From: Paludibaculum fermentans_A
GTDB taxonomy: Bacteria; Acidobacteriota; Terriglobia; Bryobacterales; Bryobacteraceae
Assembly (NCBI RefSeq): GCF_051172195.1
Contig: NZ_JBPJAQ010000001.1
Span: 1,054,001-1,118,000, forward strand
DNA: 64,000 nucleotides
Direction: 5' to 3'
The notes beneath the pieces were generated by a model. The model was not told the origin of the DNA, made no database searches, and saw only the letters and a program-made list of their open reading frames with translations. Numbering within the stretch: the first letter of the stretch is position 1; each line of letters starts with the position of its first letter. A program made the translations under genes and the position numbers. This document shows positions 33,482 through 42,105 of this stretch, piece after piece.

Positions 33482-35428
33482 CTAGCCGCCGTAGGACGCG
33501 ACCAGCTTCTTGATGTTGTCGTCGTAGATCTTCACCCGCTTCTGCTTGATGAGAGCCTGGACGACGCCGTCGCCGAAGAGTTCGCGGCGCTCGCTGGCGC
33601 GGCGGGACTTCAGCTCCTGGATGAGGGCGGTGCGATTGGCGACGATCGCCGTCAGGTCGGCCGCTTCCTTCTCGAGGACCTTGCAGTAGAAGGTGCCATT
33701 GGGCGTCGGGACCGGACCGAAGACATCGCCGACGTTGCGGGTATAGCCTTCACCCACGGTGCTGGCGGAGCCGAGGCCGGTGATGGCGGCATCGCGGTTT
33801 ACCAGTTCCGAGGTCTTGAGGTCGGCGCCGAACTGCTTGGCGAGGGAGGCGAGATCGCCGTTCGCCGACTTGAGCTTGGCGGTGGCTTCCTTCACAGCGT
33901 TCTGCATGGCTTCCTGGGCGCGCTGGCCGAGGAGGGCATCGCGCACCTGCGCCTGGACATCGGCGAACTCGGCCGGATGGGCCGGGATGATCTCAGTGAC
34001 CTGGGCAACGGCCAGCTTGTTCTGGCCAACCTGGACGACCGGGGTGACGCCATTCTTGGCGAGGCCGGCGGCTGCGTCAGCAAATTGGGGATTGATGCCA
34101 ATTTCCTGGATGGGATCGCCGGGGCCCACGCGCTCCGCGCGAACCGGGGTAATGCCGTTGGCGGCAGCGAGCTTCTCGGCCTCGGCGGGCGACTTGATGA
34201 GAGCCGCGCGGAGCTGGTCCGAGAGGGTCTGCATCTTGTCGAACACCATGGCGCGGGTGGCTTCGCGAGCGATCTCATCGCGGACTTCCGCGAAGGTGCG
34301 GAGGTGGGCGGATTCGTGCGCATCCACCTTAATAATGTGGAAGCCGTACTCCGTTTTGATCAGGCCGCTGACCGTACCGGCCGGAGTAGAGAAAGTAGCC
34401 TTCTCAAACTCGGCCACCATCTGGCCGCGAACAACCCAGCCCAACTCGCCACCCTTGGCAGCGGAAGCGCCGGGGGCATTGTCTTCGGAGTTCTTCTTGG
34501 CGAGTTCGGCGAAATTGGCGCCGCCCTTGATCTGCTTCAGCAGGTCTTCGGCTTTTTTCTGGATCGCGGCCACTTCGGCTGGCGACTTGTCGGTCGTTTT
34601 CAGCAGGATGTGGCTGGCCTTGACCCGCTCTGGCGTGCGGAAGGATTCCTGATTCTGCGTGTAGAGCTTCTGCAGCGTGGCGTCATCCACCTTGATGCCG
34701 GCGGCGATGGTGGCTTCGTCCACGGGGAAGATGAGGTAGCTGCGGCGCTCCGGCGACTGGTAGAGAGTGCGGTTCTTGTCGAAGAACGCCTTCACCTCTT
34801 CGGGCGTGACGTTGACCTTGCCCTTGAAGAGTTCCGGCCCGATGCCGAAGTAGGCGATCTTGATCTTGTCGTGGCGATGCTTGTACTCGCCTTCGATGTC
34901 GCCCGGCGTCACGACGGTGCCTTCCAGGGCGAGTGTTTCGAGGCGCGTTTCCAGGGCGGCCATGCGCACATTATCTTCAAACTGCTGGATGGTGAAGTTC
35001 TGCTGGCCGAGGAACGCGGCGTAGGCTTCGTTGCCGACAAACTTACCATTTTCAAAGAGTTGAGGCAGGATGGAGCGGACCGTATTGGCAAGGTCCTCAT
35101 CGCTGACCTTCATACCCATGCGGCTGGCCTGATAAGCCACTGCGCGCTGGGCGACCATCTGCTGGACGGCCAGCGGCACGTAGAACTGCTCCATGCCCTT
35201 CTGGATCGCACTGCGTTCGCGGGCCATGAACTGGCGGACATCCTGGGCTGTCACCTTCTGGTCGCCGATTTCCGCGAGGATATTCGGGTCGCCGCTGTTG
35301 CCGCCGCTGCCCCATCCGCCACCGTAGCCGGGGACCAGGGTGATCACCATCGAAAGAGCAACCAGCGTCAAAAGCGCACCGAGCAGGTAACGCACAGACT
35401 TCTCACGGCTGCGGAACAGGTCAAACAT
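33482..35428 (-). CDS. ppiD: PpiD-like peptidyl-prolyl cis-trans isomerase / periplasmic chaperone
   Basis: A membrane-anchored foldase of 648 residues. One N-terminal membrane helix (about 14-33) is followed by a SurA-N-like chaperone domain (about 50-190) and a parvulin PPIC domain (about 265-370; markers KASHILLKT and GGELGWVVRGQM). The long C-terminal helical region may be a second, inactive PPIC-like domain. It would assist folding of proteins leaving the Sec translocon. AGGAG lies nine bases before the ATG, and a TATAAT -10 box sits at 35461-35466. The DedA gene follows without a gap. Confidence 0.9.
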   Translation of the reverse strand: MFDLFRSREKSVRYLLGALLTLVALSMVITLVPGYGGGWGSGGNSGDPNILAEIGDQKVTAQDVRQFMARERSAIQKGMEQFYVPLAVQQMVAQRAVAYQASRMGMKVSDEDLANTVRSILPQLFENGKFVGNEAYAAFLGQQNFTIQQFEDNVRMAALETRLETLALEGTVVTPGDIEGEYKHRHDKIKIAYFGIGPELFKGKVNVTPEEVKAFFDKNRTLYQSPERRSYLIFPVDEATIAAGIKVDDATLQKLYTQNQESFRTPERVKASHILLKTTDKSPAEVAAIQKKAEDLLKQIKGGANFAELAKKNSEDNAPGASAAKGGELGWVVRGQMVAEFEKATFSTPAGTVSGLIKTEYGFHIIKVDAHESAHLRTFAEVRDEIAREATRAMVFDKMQTLSDQLRAALIKSPAEAEKLAAANGITPVRAERVGPGDPIQEIGINPQFADAAAGLAKNGVTPVVQVGQNKLAVAQVTEIIPAHPAEFADVQAQVRDALLGQRAQEAMQNAVKEATAKLKSANGDLASLAKQFGADLKTSELVNRDAAITGLGSASTVGEGYTRNVGDVFGPVPTPNGTFYCKVLEKEAADLTAIVANRTALIQELKSRRASERRELFGDGVVQALIKQKRVKIYDDNIKKLVASYGG

Positions 35429-35460
35429 GGGAAGAAACTCCTAGCTGAAGCGAAACTACT

Positions 35461-35466
35461 ATTATA
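35461..35466 (-). promoter_or_regulatory. -10 box (TATAAT) of the ppiD-dedA operon
   Basis: A perfect TATAAT on the minus strand lies 33 bp before the ppiD start, giving a leader of about 26 nt. The sequence 17 bp upstream (CTTTCC) is a poor -35. Confidence 0.5.
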
Positions 35467-35508
35467 AACCCGCCAGCCCGCCCGGAAAGTAGGGGGCCGG
35501 ATGCGCTG

Positions 35509-36921
35509 CTAATTGCCCAGGCCACATTCGGCATGGACGGCGCGAACGGCTTTTTCGATACCGTCCTTGCGGACCACAATGCCGATGGTGAGCTCGGAGG
35601 AGCCCTGGGCGATGGCGATAATGTTGACCATCTCACGAGAGATGGCCGTGAAAATCCGTCCGGCCAGGCCGGGGTGGCCCTTCATCCCCTCGCCGACGAT
35701 GGCGAGCAGGCCGACGTCGAGTTCAACGTCGATGGGGTTCAGGTAACCGTGGGTGAGTTCAATCGAGAAGGTCGCCTCCAGGCGTTCGATGACGGCGGGC
35801 AACTCGGCCGTGCGGATGAGGAAGCAGAAATTCTGGCGGTAGCTGGAACTGGTTAGGGCGAGGACTTCGGCATTGGCGGCGGCGAGGGCCTCGAGCGAGC
35901 GGGCCATGATCTTGGTGCCGCTGAGCAGGGCGCTGGCGGGATCGAGCGTGACCAGCGCAACATTCGTCATGGAGGTGACGGCGCGGGGCCCGATGGGACC
36001 TTCCCTGGTTTCGGGCACGATGCGGGTACCGGGGGCGGTGAGGTTGAAGCTGTTCTTGCTCCAGACCGGGATGTCCTTCTCCATCAGGGGCACCAGGGTA
36101 CGAGGATGTAGCACTTTGGCGCCGTTGTAGGCCAGCTCAGCCGCTTCGCGGTAAGTGATTTCGTCCAGCACCTTGGCATTGGGGACGAGGCGGGGGTCGG
36201 CCGACATGATGCCGTCGACATCGCTCCAGATCCAAAGTTCCGAGGCATCGAGGACGGAGGCCAGGATGGAGGCGGAGAAGTCGCTGCCGCCACGGCCTAG
36301 TGTGGTGGCCCGGCCGTCCATGGTGGCTCCATTAAACCCGGTGATGACGGGGAGTTTGCGCTGCTCGAGGGCCGGTTTGAGCTGATTGACGGCCTTTTCG
36401 CGGGTTTGATCCATCAGCGGACTGGCATTGCCGAAGACGGCGTCGGTCACGACGAGATCGCGGGCATTGACGGCGAAGGCTTCGACGCCCCGGCTGCGCA
36501 TGTAAGCGGCAATGAGGTTGGAGGAGAGGCGCTCGCCGACAGCGATGGCTTCGTCGACTGAGCGCGGCGGGCGTTCGCCCAGCATCAGGACGCCGCGCGC
36601 GATGCGTGAAAACTCCAGCAGGATGTCATCGAGAAGGGACTGGGTGGTGTTGCGGGCGGCGAGGTCCTGCAGCAGGTCGGCACAGCAATCGCGGTGTTTC
36701 GCATCGAGGGCAGCCAGATTGGCGTCGACCCCGCGTTCATCACCGCCTTCGGCGTGGCGCAGGGTCTCCAGCAGCATATCGGTGACTTTCGACATGGCGG
36801 AGACCACGACAACTGTAGGCCGTTGGGCGTGCGCGTCTTCGCACAGAGCGGCAGCCGATTTGATCCGCTCGGCGGTGCCCATGCTGGTGCCGCCGAACTT
36901 CATCACGAGCAAATTCTTCAA
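35509..36921 (-). CDS. lysC: Aspartate kinase
   Basis: Phosphorylates aspartate, the first step toward lysine, threonine, methionine and diaminopimelate. The 470-residue monofunctional form has KFGGTSMG (8-15), the 'GRGGSDFSA' substrate loop, and two C-terminal ACT domains that normally mediate feedback inhibition. The start is a TTG at 36921 with AGGAAG seven bases upstream; it overlaps the cmk stop as TTGA. No homoserine dehydrogenase is fused or adjacent. The pairing with cytidylate kinase has no obvious metabolic logic and probably reflects co-expression only. Confidence 0.95.
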   Translation of the reverse strand: MKNLLVMKFGGTSMGTAERIKSAAALCEDAHAQRPTVVVVSAMSKVTDMLLETLRHAEGGDERGVDANLAALDAKHRDCCADLLQDLAARNTTQSLLDDILLEFSRIARGVLMLGERPPRSVDEAIAVGERLSSNLIAAYMRSRGVEAFAVNARDLVVTDAVFGNASPLMDQTREKAVNQLKPALEQRKLPVITGFNGATMDGRATTLGRGGSDFSASILASVLDASELWIWSDVDGIMSADPRLVPNAKVLDEITYREAAELAYNGAKVLHPRTLVPLMEKDIPVWSKNSFNLTAPGTRIVPETREGPIGPRAVTSMTNVALVTLDPASALLSGTKIMARSLEALAAANAEVLALTSSSYRQNFCFLIRTAELPAVIERLEATFSIELTHGYLNPIDVELDVGLLAIVGEGMKGHPGLAGRIFTAISREMVNIIAIAQGSSELTIGIVVRKDGIEKAVRAVHAECGLGN

Positions 36922-37604
36922 CGATGAACTTCCTTTCCATTGCTGGTGCGTTCGCGCACGATGCGCAGCAGCGCTTCTTCCACCTGGCCGGCATCCATGT
37001 GACTGGAATCGAGGTAGGTGGCGTCAGGAGCCTGCCGCAGGGGCGAGTCGGGGCGAGTGGAGTCGCGCTCATCCCGTTGTTTCATTTCGCGGAGGACTTC
37101 ATCGAAGTCGGCCGGGATACCGCGGGACTGGAGATCAGAGACGCGGCGTTGCGCGCGCACTTCGGGGGTGGCGTCGAGGAACACCTTCACTTCGGCGTTG
37201 GGGAAGACGACCGTGCCGATGTCGCGCCCTTCCATCACGGCGGAGTGGATCTCGCCCATTTCCTGCTGTTTAGCGACCAGGGCACGGCGCACGCCGGAGA
37301 CGGCGGAGACGATGGAGGCGCCTTGGGAGATGTCGGGCTCGCGAATGGCTGAGCTGACGTCCTCACCGTTCAGCAGGACGCGGCCGTCGCGCTCCAGGCG
37401 GATCTCCGCCTCGCGGGCGAGTTGCTCCAGGCCCTGGAGGTCGTTCCATTCCACGCCCGTGCGGCGGGCCCAGAGGGCGACAGCGCGGTACATGGCTCCG
37501 GTGTCGATATAAATGAAAGAAAGGCGGGCTGCCACCCGTTTGGCGAGGGTGCTTTTGCCGGCGCCGGCCGGTCCGTCGATGGCTACGATGATGCGTTTCG
37601 TCAA
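36918..37604 (-). CDS. cmk: Cytidylate kinase
   Basis: Phosphorylates CMP and dCMP to the diphosphates. The 228-residue protein has the P-loop GPAGAGKST near the N-terminus, the CMP-binding DTGAMYRA segment, and the 'GRDIGTVVFPNA' region. I start it at a TTG (37604), with GGAG eight bases upstream. The GTG at 37613 directly abuts that site and is less plausible. The stop overlaps the lysC TTG start by four bases, so translation is likely coupled. It is divergent from the small TPR gene with 37 bp between. Confidence 0.94.
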   Translation of the reverse strand: MTKRIIVAIDGPAGAGKSTLAKRVAARLSFIYIDTGAMYRAVALWARRTGVEWNDLQGLEQLAREAEIRLERDGRVLLNGEDVSSAIREPDISQGASIVSAVSGVRRALVAKQQEMGEIHSAVMEGRDIGTVVFPNAEVKVFLDATPEVRAQRRVSDLQSRGIPADFDEVLREMKQRDERDSTRPDSPLRQAPDATYLDSSHMDAGQVEEALLRIVRERTSNGKEVHR

Positions 37605-37641
37605 GGCTAACACTCCAGTTTATCGCGCTAGACTGGAAATT

Positions 37642-38010
37642 ATGCTGGGAAAGACAGTTTTGATGACTCTGGCGGCCGCGATCTGCCTGTTCGCCGCCAA
37701 TCCGAAGGTGACTCAGGCGGAGGCCAAAGTGAAAGCGGGCAAATTCGAGGAGGCGTTCGCGCTGCTCGACCCGCTCTACAAGGCGAACGCCAAGGATGCT
37801 GAAGTGAACAAAGCGCTGGCGGATGCGCACTTGAAGTATGCCGACAGCTTCATGAACAACGAGGCCCTGCCGCCGCGGCAGAAGTACCGTCCGGCACTGA
37901 AGCAGTATCGCGAGGTGCTGACTTACGATCCGGCCAATAAAGATGCGAAGGCGAAGATCAACCTGATCGAGGGGATCTACAAGCAGATGGGGATGCCTGT
38001 CCCACAGTAA
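37642..38010 (+). CDS. Small secreted TPR-like protein
   Basis: A protein of 122 residues with a signal peptide or N-terminal anchor (MLGKTVLMTLAAAICLFAA) and about two TPR-like helical hairpins ('AKVKAGKFEEAFALLDPLYK' begins the first, 'YREVLTYDPANKDA' the second). The ATG at 37642 gives the signal; longer in-frame sequence upstream lies inside cmk on the other strand. I do not recognise a specific family. A periplasmic protein-interaction role is likely. It converges on the 2Fe-2S protein gene, with a strong hairpin between them. Confidence 0.68.
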   Translation: MLGKTVLMTLAAAICLFAANPKVTQAEAKVKAGKFEEAFALLDPLYKANAKDAEVNKALADAHLKYADSFMNNEALPPRQKYRPALKQYREVLTYDPANKDAKAKINLIEGIYKQMGMPVPQ

Positions 38011-38024
38011 ACCAGCCGGCCCGG

Positions 38025-38049
38025 CAGGCGGAGTTCACTCCTCCGCCTG
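38025..38049. terminator. Bidirectional hairpin between convergent genes
   Basis: Perfect 9-bp arms CAGGCGGAG (38025-38033) and CTCCGCCTG (38041-38049) enclose a 7-base loop; outer GGCC/GGCC bases can extend the stem past a bulge. The stop codon of the 2Fe-2S gene lies at the loop. No U-tract follows in either direction. Confidence 0.45.
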
Positions 38050-38409
38050 GGCCAGCGGATCGCGCGCGAAGACGAATTCCTCGACGGGCTGTCCGCCAAT
38101 CAGGTGTTCCTGGATGATGCGTTCGATGACGGCAGGCGTAGCGTTGCGGTACCAGACTCCATCCGGATAGACGACCGCGATGGGGCCCTGCTCGCAGATA
38201 CGCAGGCAGTTGGCCTTGGTGCGGTAGATCTCCTTGTGGTTCAACTCCTTGAGCCGTGACTTGAGGTAGTCCCAGGACTCGAGACCCTGCTCCTTCGAAC
38301 AGCACTTTGGGTTCGTCTGGTCGGCGCACAGGAAGATGTGGCGCCGAAGGGAGCCGATGCCGTAGGCGGAGGCAACTTTCTGGATTCGCTCGTCGTCCTG
38401 TTCGCTCAT
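38035..38409 (-). CDS. Thioredoxin-like [2Fe-2S] ferredoxin
   Basis: A 124-residue protein with the cysteine spacing of thioredoxin-fold [2Fe-2S] ferredoxins: Cys28 (FLCADQ), Cys36/Cys37, Cys68 and Cys72 (ANCLRICEQGP). Such proteins carry electrons; the partner is unknown here. The ATG at 38409 has AAAGGA six bases upstream. The N-terminal ~20 residues are charged and there is no export signal, so it is cytoplasmic. It is divergent from the zincin gene (45 bp), and its end lies in the hairpin shared with the small TPR gene. Confidence 0.85.
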   Translation of the reverse strand: MSEQDDERIQKVASAYGIGSLRRHIFLCADQTNPKCCSKEQGLESWDYLKSRLKELNHKEIYRTKANCLRICEQGPIAVVYPDGVWYRNATPAVIERIIQEHLIGGQPVEEFVFARDPLAQAEE

Positions 38410-38454
38410 TGTGATCCTTTCCCTCGATCCCGCATCTACACTTAAGGCTAACGT

Positions 38455-38823
38455 ATGACTCCGCTGGAGTTCGACCAACTCGTCGAAGAGTGCATGCATG
38501 TCATTCCTCCGCGCTTCCGGCGGCAGCTGCAGAATCTGGTGTTCCTGGTCGAGCAGGAGCCTGCCACGCCGGGGTTGCTGGGACTCTACGAGGGCCGCCC
38601 CCTCACGGAACGTAGCACCGTCCACTCCTTCTCGATGCCAGACCGCATCACTCTCTATCAGGGCCCTCACGAACGAGAGGCCCGCACTCCGGCCGAACTG
38701 CGACGCCTGGTCGAGGAGACGATCTGGCACGAGGTGGCCCATTATTTCGGCCTGGACGAGCGCGAGGTGCTACGAGCTGAGCGGGTAAGGCGCAACCGGT
38801 TGCGGCGGCTTCGAGATCTGTAG
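38455..38823 (+). CDS. Small metallopeptidase (zincin, DUF1025/PF06262 type)
   Basis: A protein of 122 residues with the short zincin motif HEVAHYFGLDE (His92, Glu93, His96, and Asp101 as the probable third ligand). An Arg-rich tail follows. Proteins of this family are small cytoplasmic minigluzincin-type putative peptidases of unknown substrate, and the length matches. It lies 31 bp before a two-gene membrane module on the same strand. Confidence 0.85.
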   Translation: MTPLEFDQLVEECMHVIPPRFRRQLQNLVFLVEQEPATPGLLGLYEGRPLTERSTVHSFSMPDRITLYQGPHEREARTPAELRRLVEETIWHEVAHYFGLDEREVLRAERVRRNRLRRLRDL

Positions 38824-38854
38824 GACCGGCCGCTATACTTGTGAGTTGCACCCT

Positions 38855-39295
38855 ATGCCTGCGCAAGACCATACGACCGGCGCGCGCGCGCTGGCCGGAG
38901 TGGCCGCGGTGGCTGTGGTGGCGCTCTTCGGCGCACTACAGCAGTACGGCCTATCTGACCAGTATGCCTCGCAGTTCCACGACCCCTTCCACGTGATGGC
39001 CCAACAGGAGCGGCTCCAGCCCGTGCTGGCGCGCATCCCTGTCACCGAAAAGGTAGGCTATTTCTCCGATCTGCCGGATAGCGACCTGGCGGAGCAGGCG
39101 GCGTTTGCCTACACGCAATACGCCGTCGCGCCGCGAGTGCTGGTGCCCTGGACGGCCAAGGTGAAGCCGGTCTGGTGGATCGGCGCCCTGTCCGCGAATG
39201 ATGCCAACCTGGCGGCGCAGGGCCGCGACCGTGGCATGGTGCTGGTGGAGAATCTCGGCAATTCCGTGGGGCTGTACCGCCGGGAGGGCCGTTAG
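38855..39295 (+). CDS. Membrane-anchored protein of the GT-C-like module
   Basis: A 146-residue protein with a single N-terminal membrane helix (about residues 12-32) and a soluble remainder of about 110 residues ('VGYFSDLPD', 'YTQYAVAPRVLVPW'). The YxQYxxAPRVL pattern appears in small proteins next to GT-C-type membrane proteins in Acidobacteria. I prefer the ATG at 38855; a TTG at 38846 is possible. The next gene begins two bases after the stop, so the two probably form a unit. No catalytic motif is visible. Confidence 0.6.
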   Translation: MPAQDHTTGARALAGVAAVAVVALFGALQQYGLSDQYASQFHDPFHVMAQQERLQPVLARIPVTEKVGYFSDLPDSDLAEQAAFAYTQYAVAPRVLVPWTAKVKPVWWIGALSANDANLAAQGRDRGMVLVENLGNSVGLYRREGR

Positions 39296-39296
39296 C

Positions 39297-40688
39297 GTGA
39301 TAGGCATTGGCTCGCTACTGTTGGCGTGGGCGATTGGCTGGCCGTGGGTGCGCGCCTCGCGGGCCTGCGACGGGCTGCGGCCACGTTGGATGGCCTGGAT
39401 CCTCGAAGCGCTGCTGGCGCTGCCGGTGGGCCTGGCGGCTACCGCTGCCCTGTCGTTTGCCCTGCTCTGGGCCGGACTGGGTGCGCAGACTGCCGTCCAT
39501 GCAGCCGATGGTTTGCTGGCACTGTGCGGCATCGCCGGTTGGTTTCTCCGGCGCGGTTCCATTGCTGGACAGGAGGAGACTCCGGCGCCCCCTGGATTCA
39601 AGTGGACCTGGCTGCCGGCCATGGCCTTCGCAGTCGGCATGGTGCTGTTCGCGGCCGGATTCTTCGCCTTCACCAATGGCAATCCGCAGGGGAATTGGGA
39701 TGCCTGGTCGAGTTGGAATCTGCGGGCCAAGTTCCTGACGGACGCTTCGACCTGGCGCCTCGCAATCACCGCGGAGAACGGACTGGCGAACGCCGACGCG
39801 CCGTTGTTGTGGCCCTCCGTGGTGGCGCGCGGTTGGGTCTACGGCGGCGCGACGGGTGATCCCCGTGTGCCCATCGCGGCATCGTTTCTCTTCAGCGCGG
39901 CCATCCCCCTGCTGCTTGGGTTCGCCCTGGCGCTGCTGCGCTCTCCGGCGCTGGGCTGGCTGGGCGGGGTGATTCTGCTGACGTCGACACCATTGTGGCG
40001 GCAGGCTCCGGGCCAGTATGCCGACATGCCCGTAGGCTGCCTGATGCTGGCGTCGCTGATCGTCGCGGCCCTGGCTGAGCGCAGGAAGTGGGATCCCGGC
40101 GTGCTCGCGCTGAGCGGCTTGCTGGCCGCGCTGGCCGCGTCGGCGAAGAACGAGGGCGCTGTGTTCTTCGTCTTACTGGCCGCGGCACTGGCCTGGCAGG
40201 CGCGGGTCAAAACGGCTGCCTGGCTGGGAGGATCGCTGCCGGCCCTGCTGCTGGCGGTGGGCTTCCCTCTGCTGCTGGCTCCGAAAACGGCTGGCCTCTC
40301 CTTTAGCCTGCTGGCGGACGTAAGCCGTGGCGGCGCCGTGCTGAGGAACTTCCTGGATTCGCTGCTGCAGTTGGGCGAGTTCCCGGCACACCCGGTGCTG
40401 CTCTTCGCGGCGTTGGCATTCGTGCTGAAGCTGCGGGCGCCGCGCGCACCGTGGTGGCCCGTCATCGTACCGGCCGTGCTGCTGCTGGCTGACCTGCTGG
40501 TGCTGTGGATCACCCCACCCACCGTGGGCTGGCAGATCGACACCGCGCTCGACCGCAAGATGGTGCAGTTGATCGCGCCGCTGCTGTTTGCAGGCCTGCT
40601 GTTGATCAGGGTTCCTGAAACCCTGCCAGAGCCCGCCGAACCACAGGATCGTTCCGAAGCTCGATCTCGTCGCCGATCGCAACGCTGA
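39297..40688 (+). CDS. Polytopic membrane protein, GT-C glycosyltransferase-like
   Basis: A very hydrophobic 463-residue protein with about 10-12 membrane helices. After helix 3 it has 'GNWDAWSSWNLRAKFL' and 'NADAPLLWPS', the type of acidic first-loop motif found in GT-C glycosyltransferases (PMT/ArnT-like), where an Asp acts in catalysis. The start is GTG at 39297 with GGAGG ten bases upstream, directly after the preceding stop. Its last 28 codons (40606-40688) overlap the convergent S41 peptidase gene by 83 bp and encode a charged cytoplasmic tail. A lipid-linked sugar donor is expected but not shown. Confidence 0.68.
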   Translation: MIGIGSLLLAWAIGWPWVRASRACDGLRPRWMAWILEALLALPVGLAATAALSFALLWAGLGAQTAVHAADGLLALCGIAGWFLRRGSIAGQEETPAPPGFKWTWLPAMAFAVGMVLFAAGFFAFTNGNPQGNWDAWSSWNLRAKFLTDASTWRLAITAENGLANADAPLLWPSVVARGWVYGGATGDPRVPIAASFLFSAAIPLLLGFALALLRSPALGWLGGVILLTSTPLWRQAPGQYADMPVGCLMLASLIVAALAERRKWDPGVLALSGLLAALAASAKNEGAVFFVLLAAALAWQARVKTAAWLGGSLPALLLAVGFPLLLAPKTAGLSFSLLADVSRGGAVLRNFLDSLLQLGEFPAHPVLLFAALAFVLKLRAPRAPWWPVIVPAVLLLADLLVLWITPPTVGWQIDTALDRKMVQLIAPLLFAGLLLIRVPETLPEPAEPQDRSEARSRRRSQR

Positions 40689-42105
40689 TCGACTGATTCA
40701 GAATCTCCTGCTTGAGGCGGCGGCGGATGTACTCGCGCTCAGCCGACCATTCGGACAGCCCGGGCCGGATGTTGCGCTTCGATAGCCAGAGCTGGAACTC
40801 ATCCAGCATGGGGCCGGTGATCTCCATGTCGCGGCTGGAGTCGGCGCGGTGGCCGGCGAGCCATTCCGTGGCATATCCGGCGAAAGCGGCTGAAGTCTCC
40901 AGGACATAGCGAAAACGGCCCGGACGTTCAGGGAAGACCACGAAGTCGGGTTCGATCCCGCCGCCGCCGCGCACCGTACGTCCGCCCACGGTTTTGAACT
41001 CGGGCCGGGTGGTTGCGGTAGCCGCGGCCAGTTCGTTGTCCTTCAACGGCTTCTGGATACTACGGCCGCTGGGCGTGTAGTAGAACGCCGTGGTCAGCGC
41101 CAGCCCGGCGTTGTCGCTGAGCGGGAAGACGCGCTGCACCAGGCCCTTCCCGTACGACGTTTCGCCGATGACCATGCCGCGATCGTTATCCTGGATGGCC
41201 CCGGCCACGATCTCCGATGCACTGGCCGTCTTTGAATTCACCAGCACGGCGAGCTTGAAGTCGTAGGGCTTTGCTTCCTTGGGCACCTCGATGTTCTCGG
41301 TCTCGGTGCTGCGGCCGCGCGCGCTGAGGATACGAGTGCCGGGCTTCAAGAACAGCGCCGCCGTGGCGAGGCCGGCCTGCAGGACGCCGCCGGGATTCTC
41401 GCGCAGGTCCAGCACCAGCCCTTTGAGTTTCGCGCCGCCCAGGCCTTCGATGGCTTCCTGGATGAGCGTGGCGGTATTCGTGTCGAAACTGGTGGCGCGG
41501 ACGTAACCGATGCCGGGTTCCAACAGGAACGAGCGGTCGACGCTGGGCGACTGCAGTTCTTCCGGCGTCAGGGTGAAGAACATCAGGCGCGCCGTCCCCT
41601 GGCGCCGCACGACGATCTGCGCCTGTTGCTGGCGGGTCATCGAAAGCACTTGTACCAACTGATCCAGGTCGAGATTCGCGAAGGGAATATTGTTGACGCC
41701 GACAATCTCGTCGCCCGGCGAAAGGCCGGACTTCTGCGACGGCGTGCCGGGCAGGGTCTGCAGGACGATGACACGTCCGGGCAGCACGCTCACCACGCTG
41801 CCAAAGCCCTTGGTGACGCTGCGCTCCATCTCCTGCAACTGCTGGAACTGTTCCTTGTCGAAGAAAACGGAGTGTGGATCGAGGCGGCGCAGCATGCCGG
41901 GGATGGCTCCGCCATAGAAGGCGGCGTCGGGACTGACCGGGTCGGCCGCATTGTCGCTGGCAATGAGATACACGTCCAGAACGCGCTTCAGCTCGCGCTC
42001 CAGCTCCTCCGTATTCGGGAGGGGCCGGTTCGGATTCGCGGGCGGCTTCGGCTGTGCGGCCAGCGGCAGGCACGCCGCCAGCAGGAGTACGGCCAGCGTT
42101 CTCAT
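40606..42105 (-). CDS. S41 family C-terminal processing peptidase
   Basis: A periplasmic serine protease of 499 residues with a signal peptide ('LLLAACLPLAAQ'). An N-terminal helical part is followed by a PDZ domain (about 100-180; 'GLSPGDEIVGVNN') and the tail-specific protease domain. The Ser/Lys dyad is Ser297 (TASASEIVAGA) and Lys320 (GETSYGKGLVQ). It trims C-termini of envelope proteins. The start overlaps the ddl stop as ATGA, so it is the last gene of a six-gene minus-strand run. Its 3' end overlaps the convergent GT-C-like gene by 83 bp. Confidence 0.94.
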   Translation of the reverse strand: MRTLAVLLLAACLPLAAQPKPPANPNRPLPNTEELERELKRVLDVYLIASDNAADPVSPDAAFYGGAIPGMLRRLDPHSVFFDKEQFQQLQEMERSVTKGFGSVVSVLPGRVIVLQTLPGTPSQKSGLSPGDEIVGVNNIPFANLDLDQLVQVLSMTRQQQAQIVVRRQGTARLMFFTLTPEELQSPSVDRSFLLEPGIGYVRATSFDTNTATLIQEAIEGLGGAKLKGLVLDLRENPGGVLQAGLATAALFLKPGTRILSARGRSTETENIEVPKEAKPYDFKLAVLVNSKTASASEIVAGAIQDNDRGMVIGETSYGKGLVQRVFPLSDNAGLALTTAFYYTPSGRSIQKPLKDNELAAATATTRPEFKTVGGRTVRGGGGIEPDFVVFPERPGRFRYVLETSAAFAGYATEWLAGHRADSSRDMEITGPMLDEFQLWLSKRNIRPGLSEWSAEREYIRRRLKQEILNQSISVAIGDEIELRNDPVVRRALAGFQEP

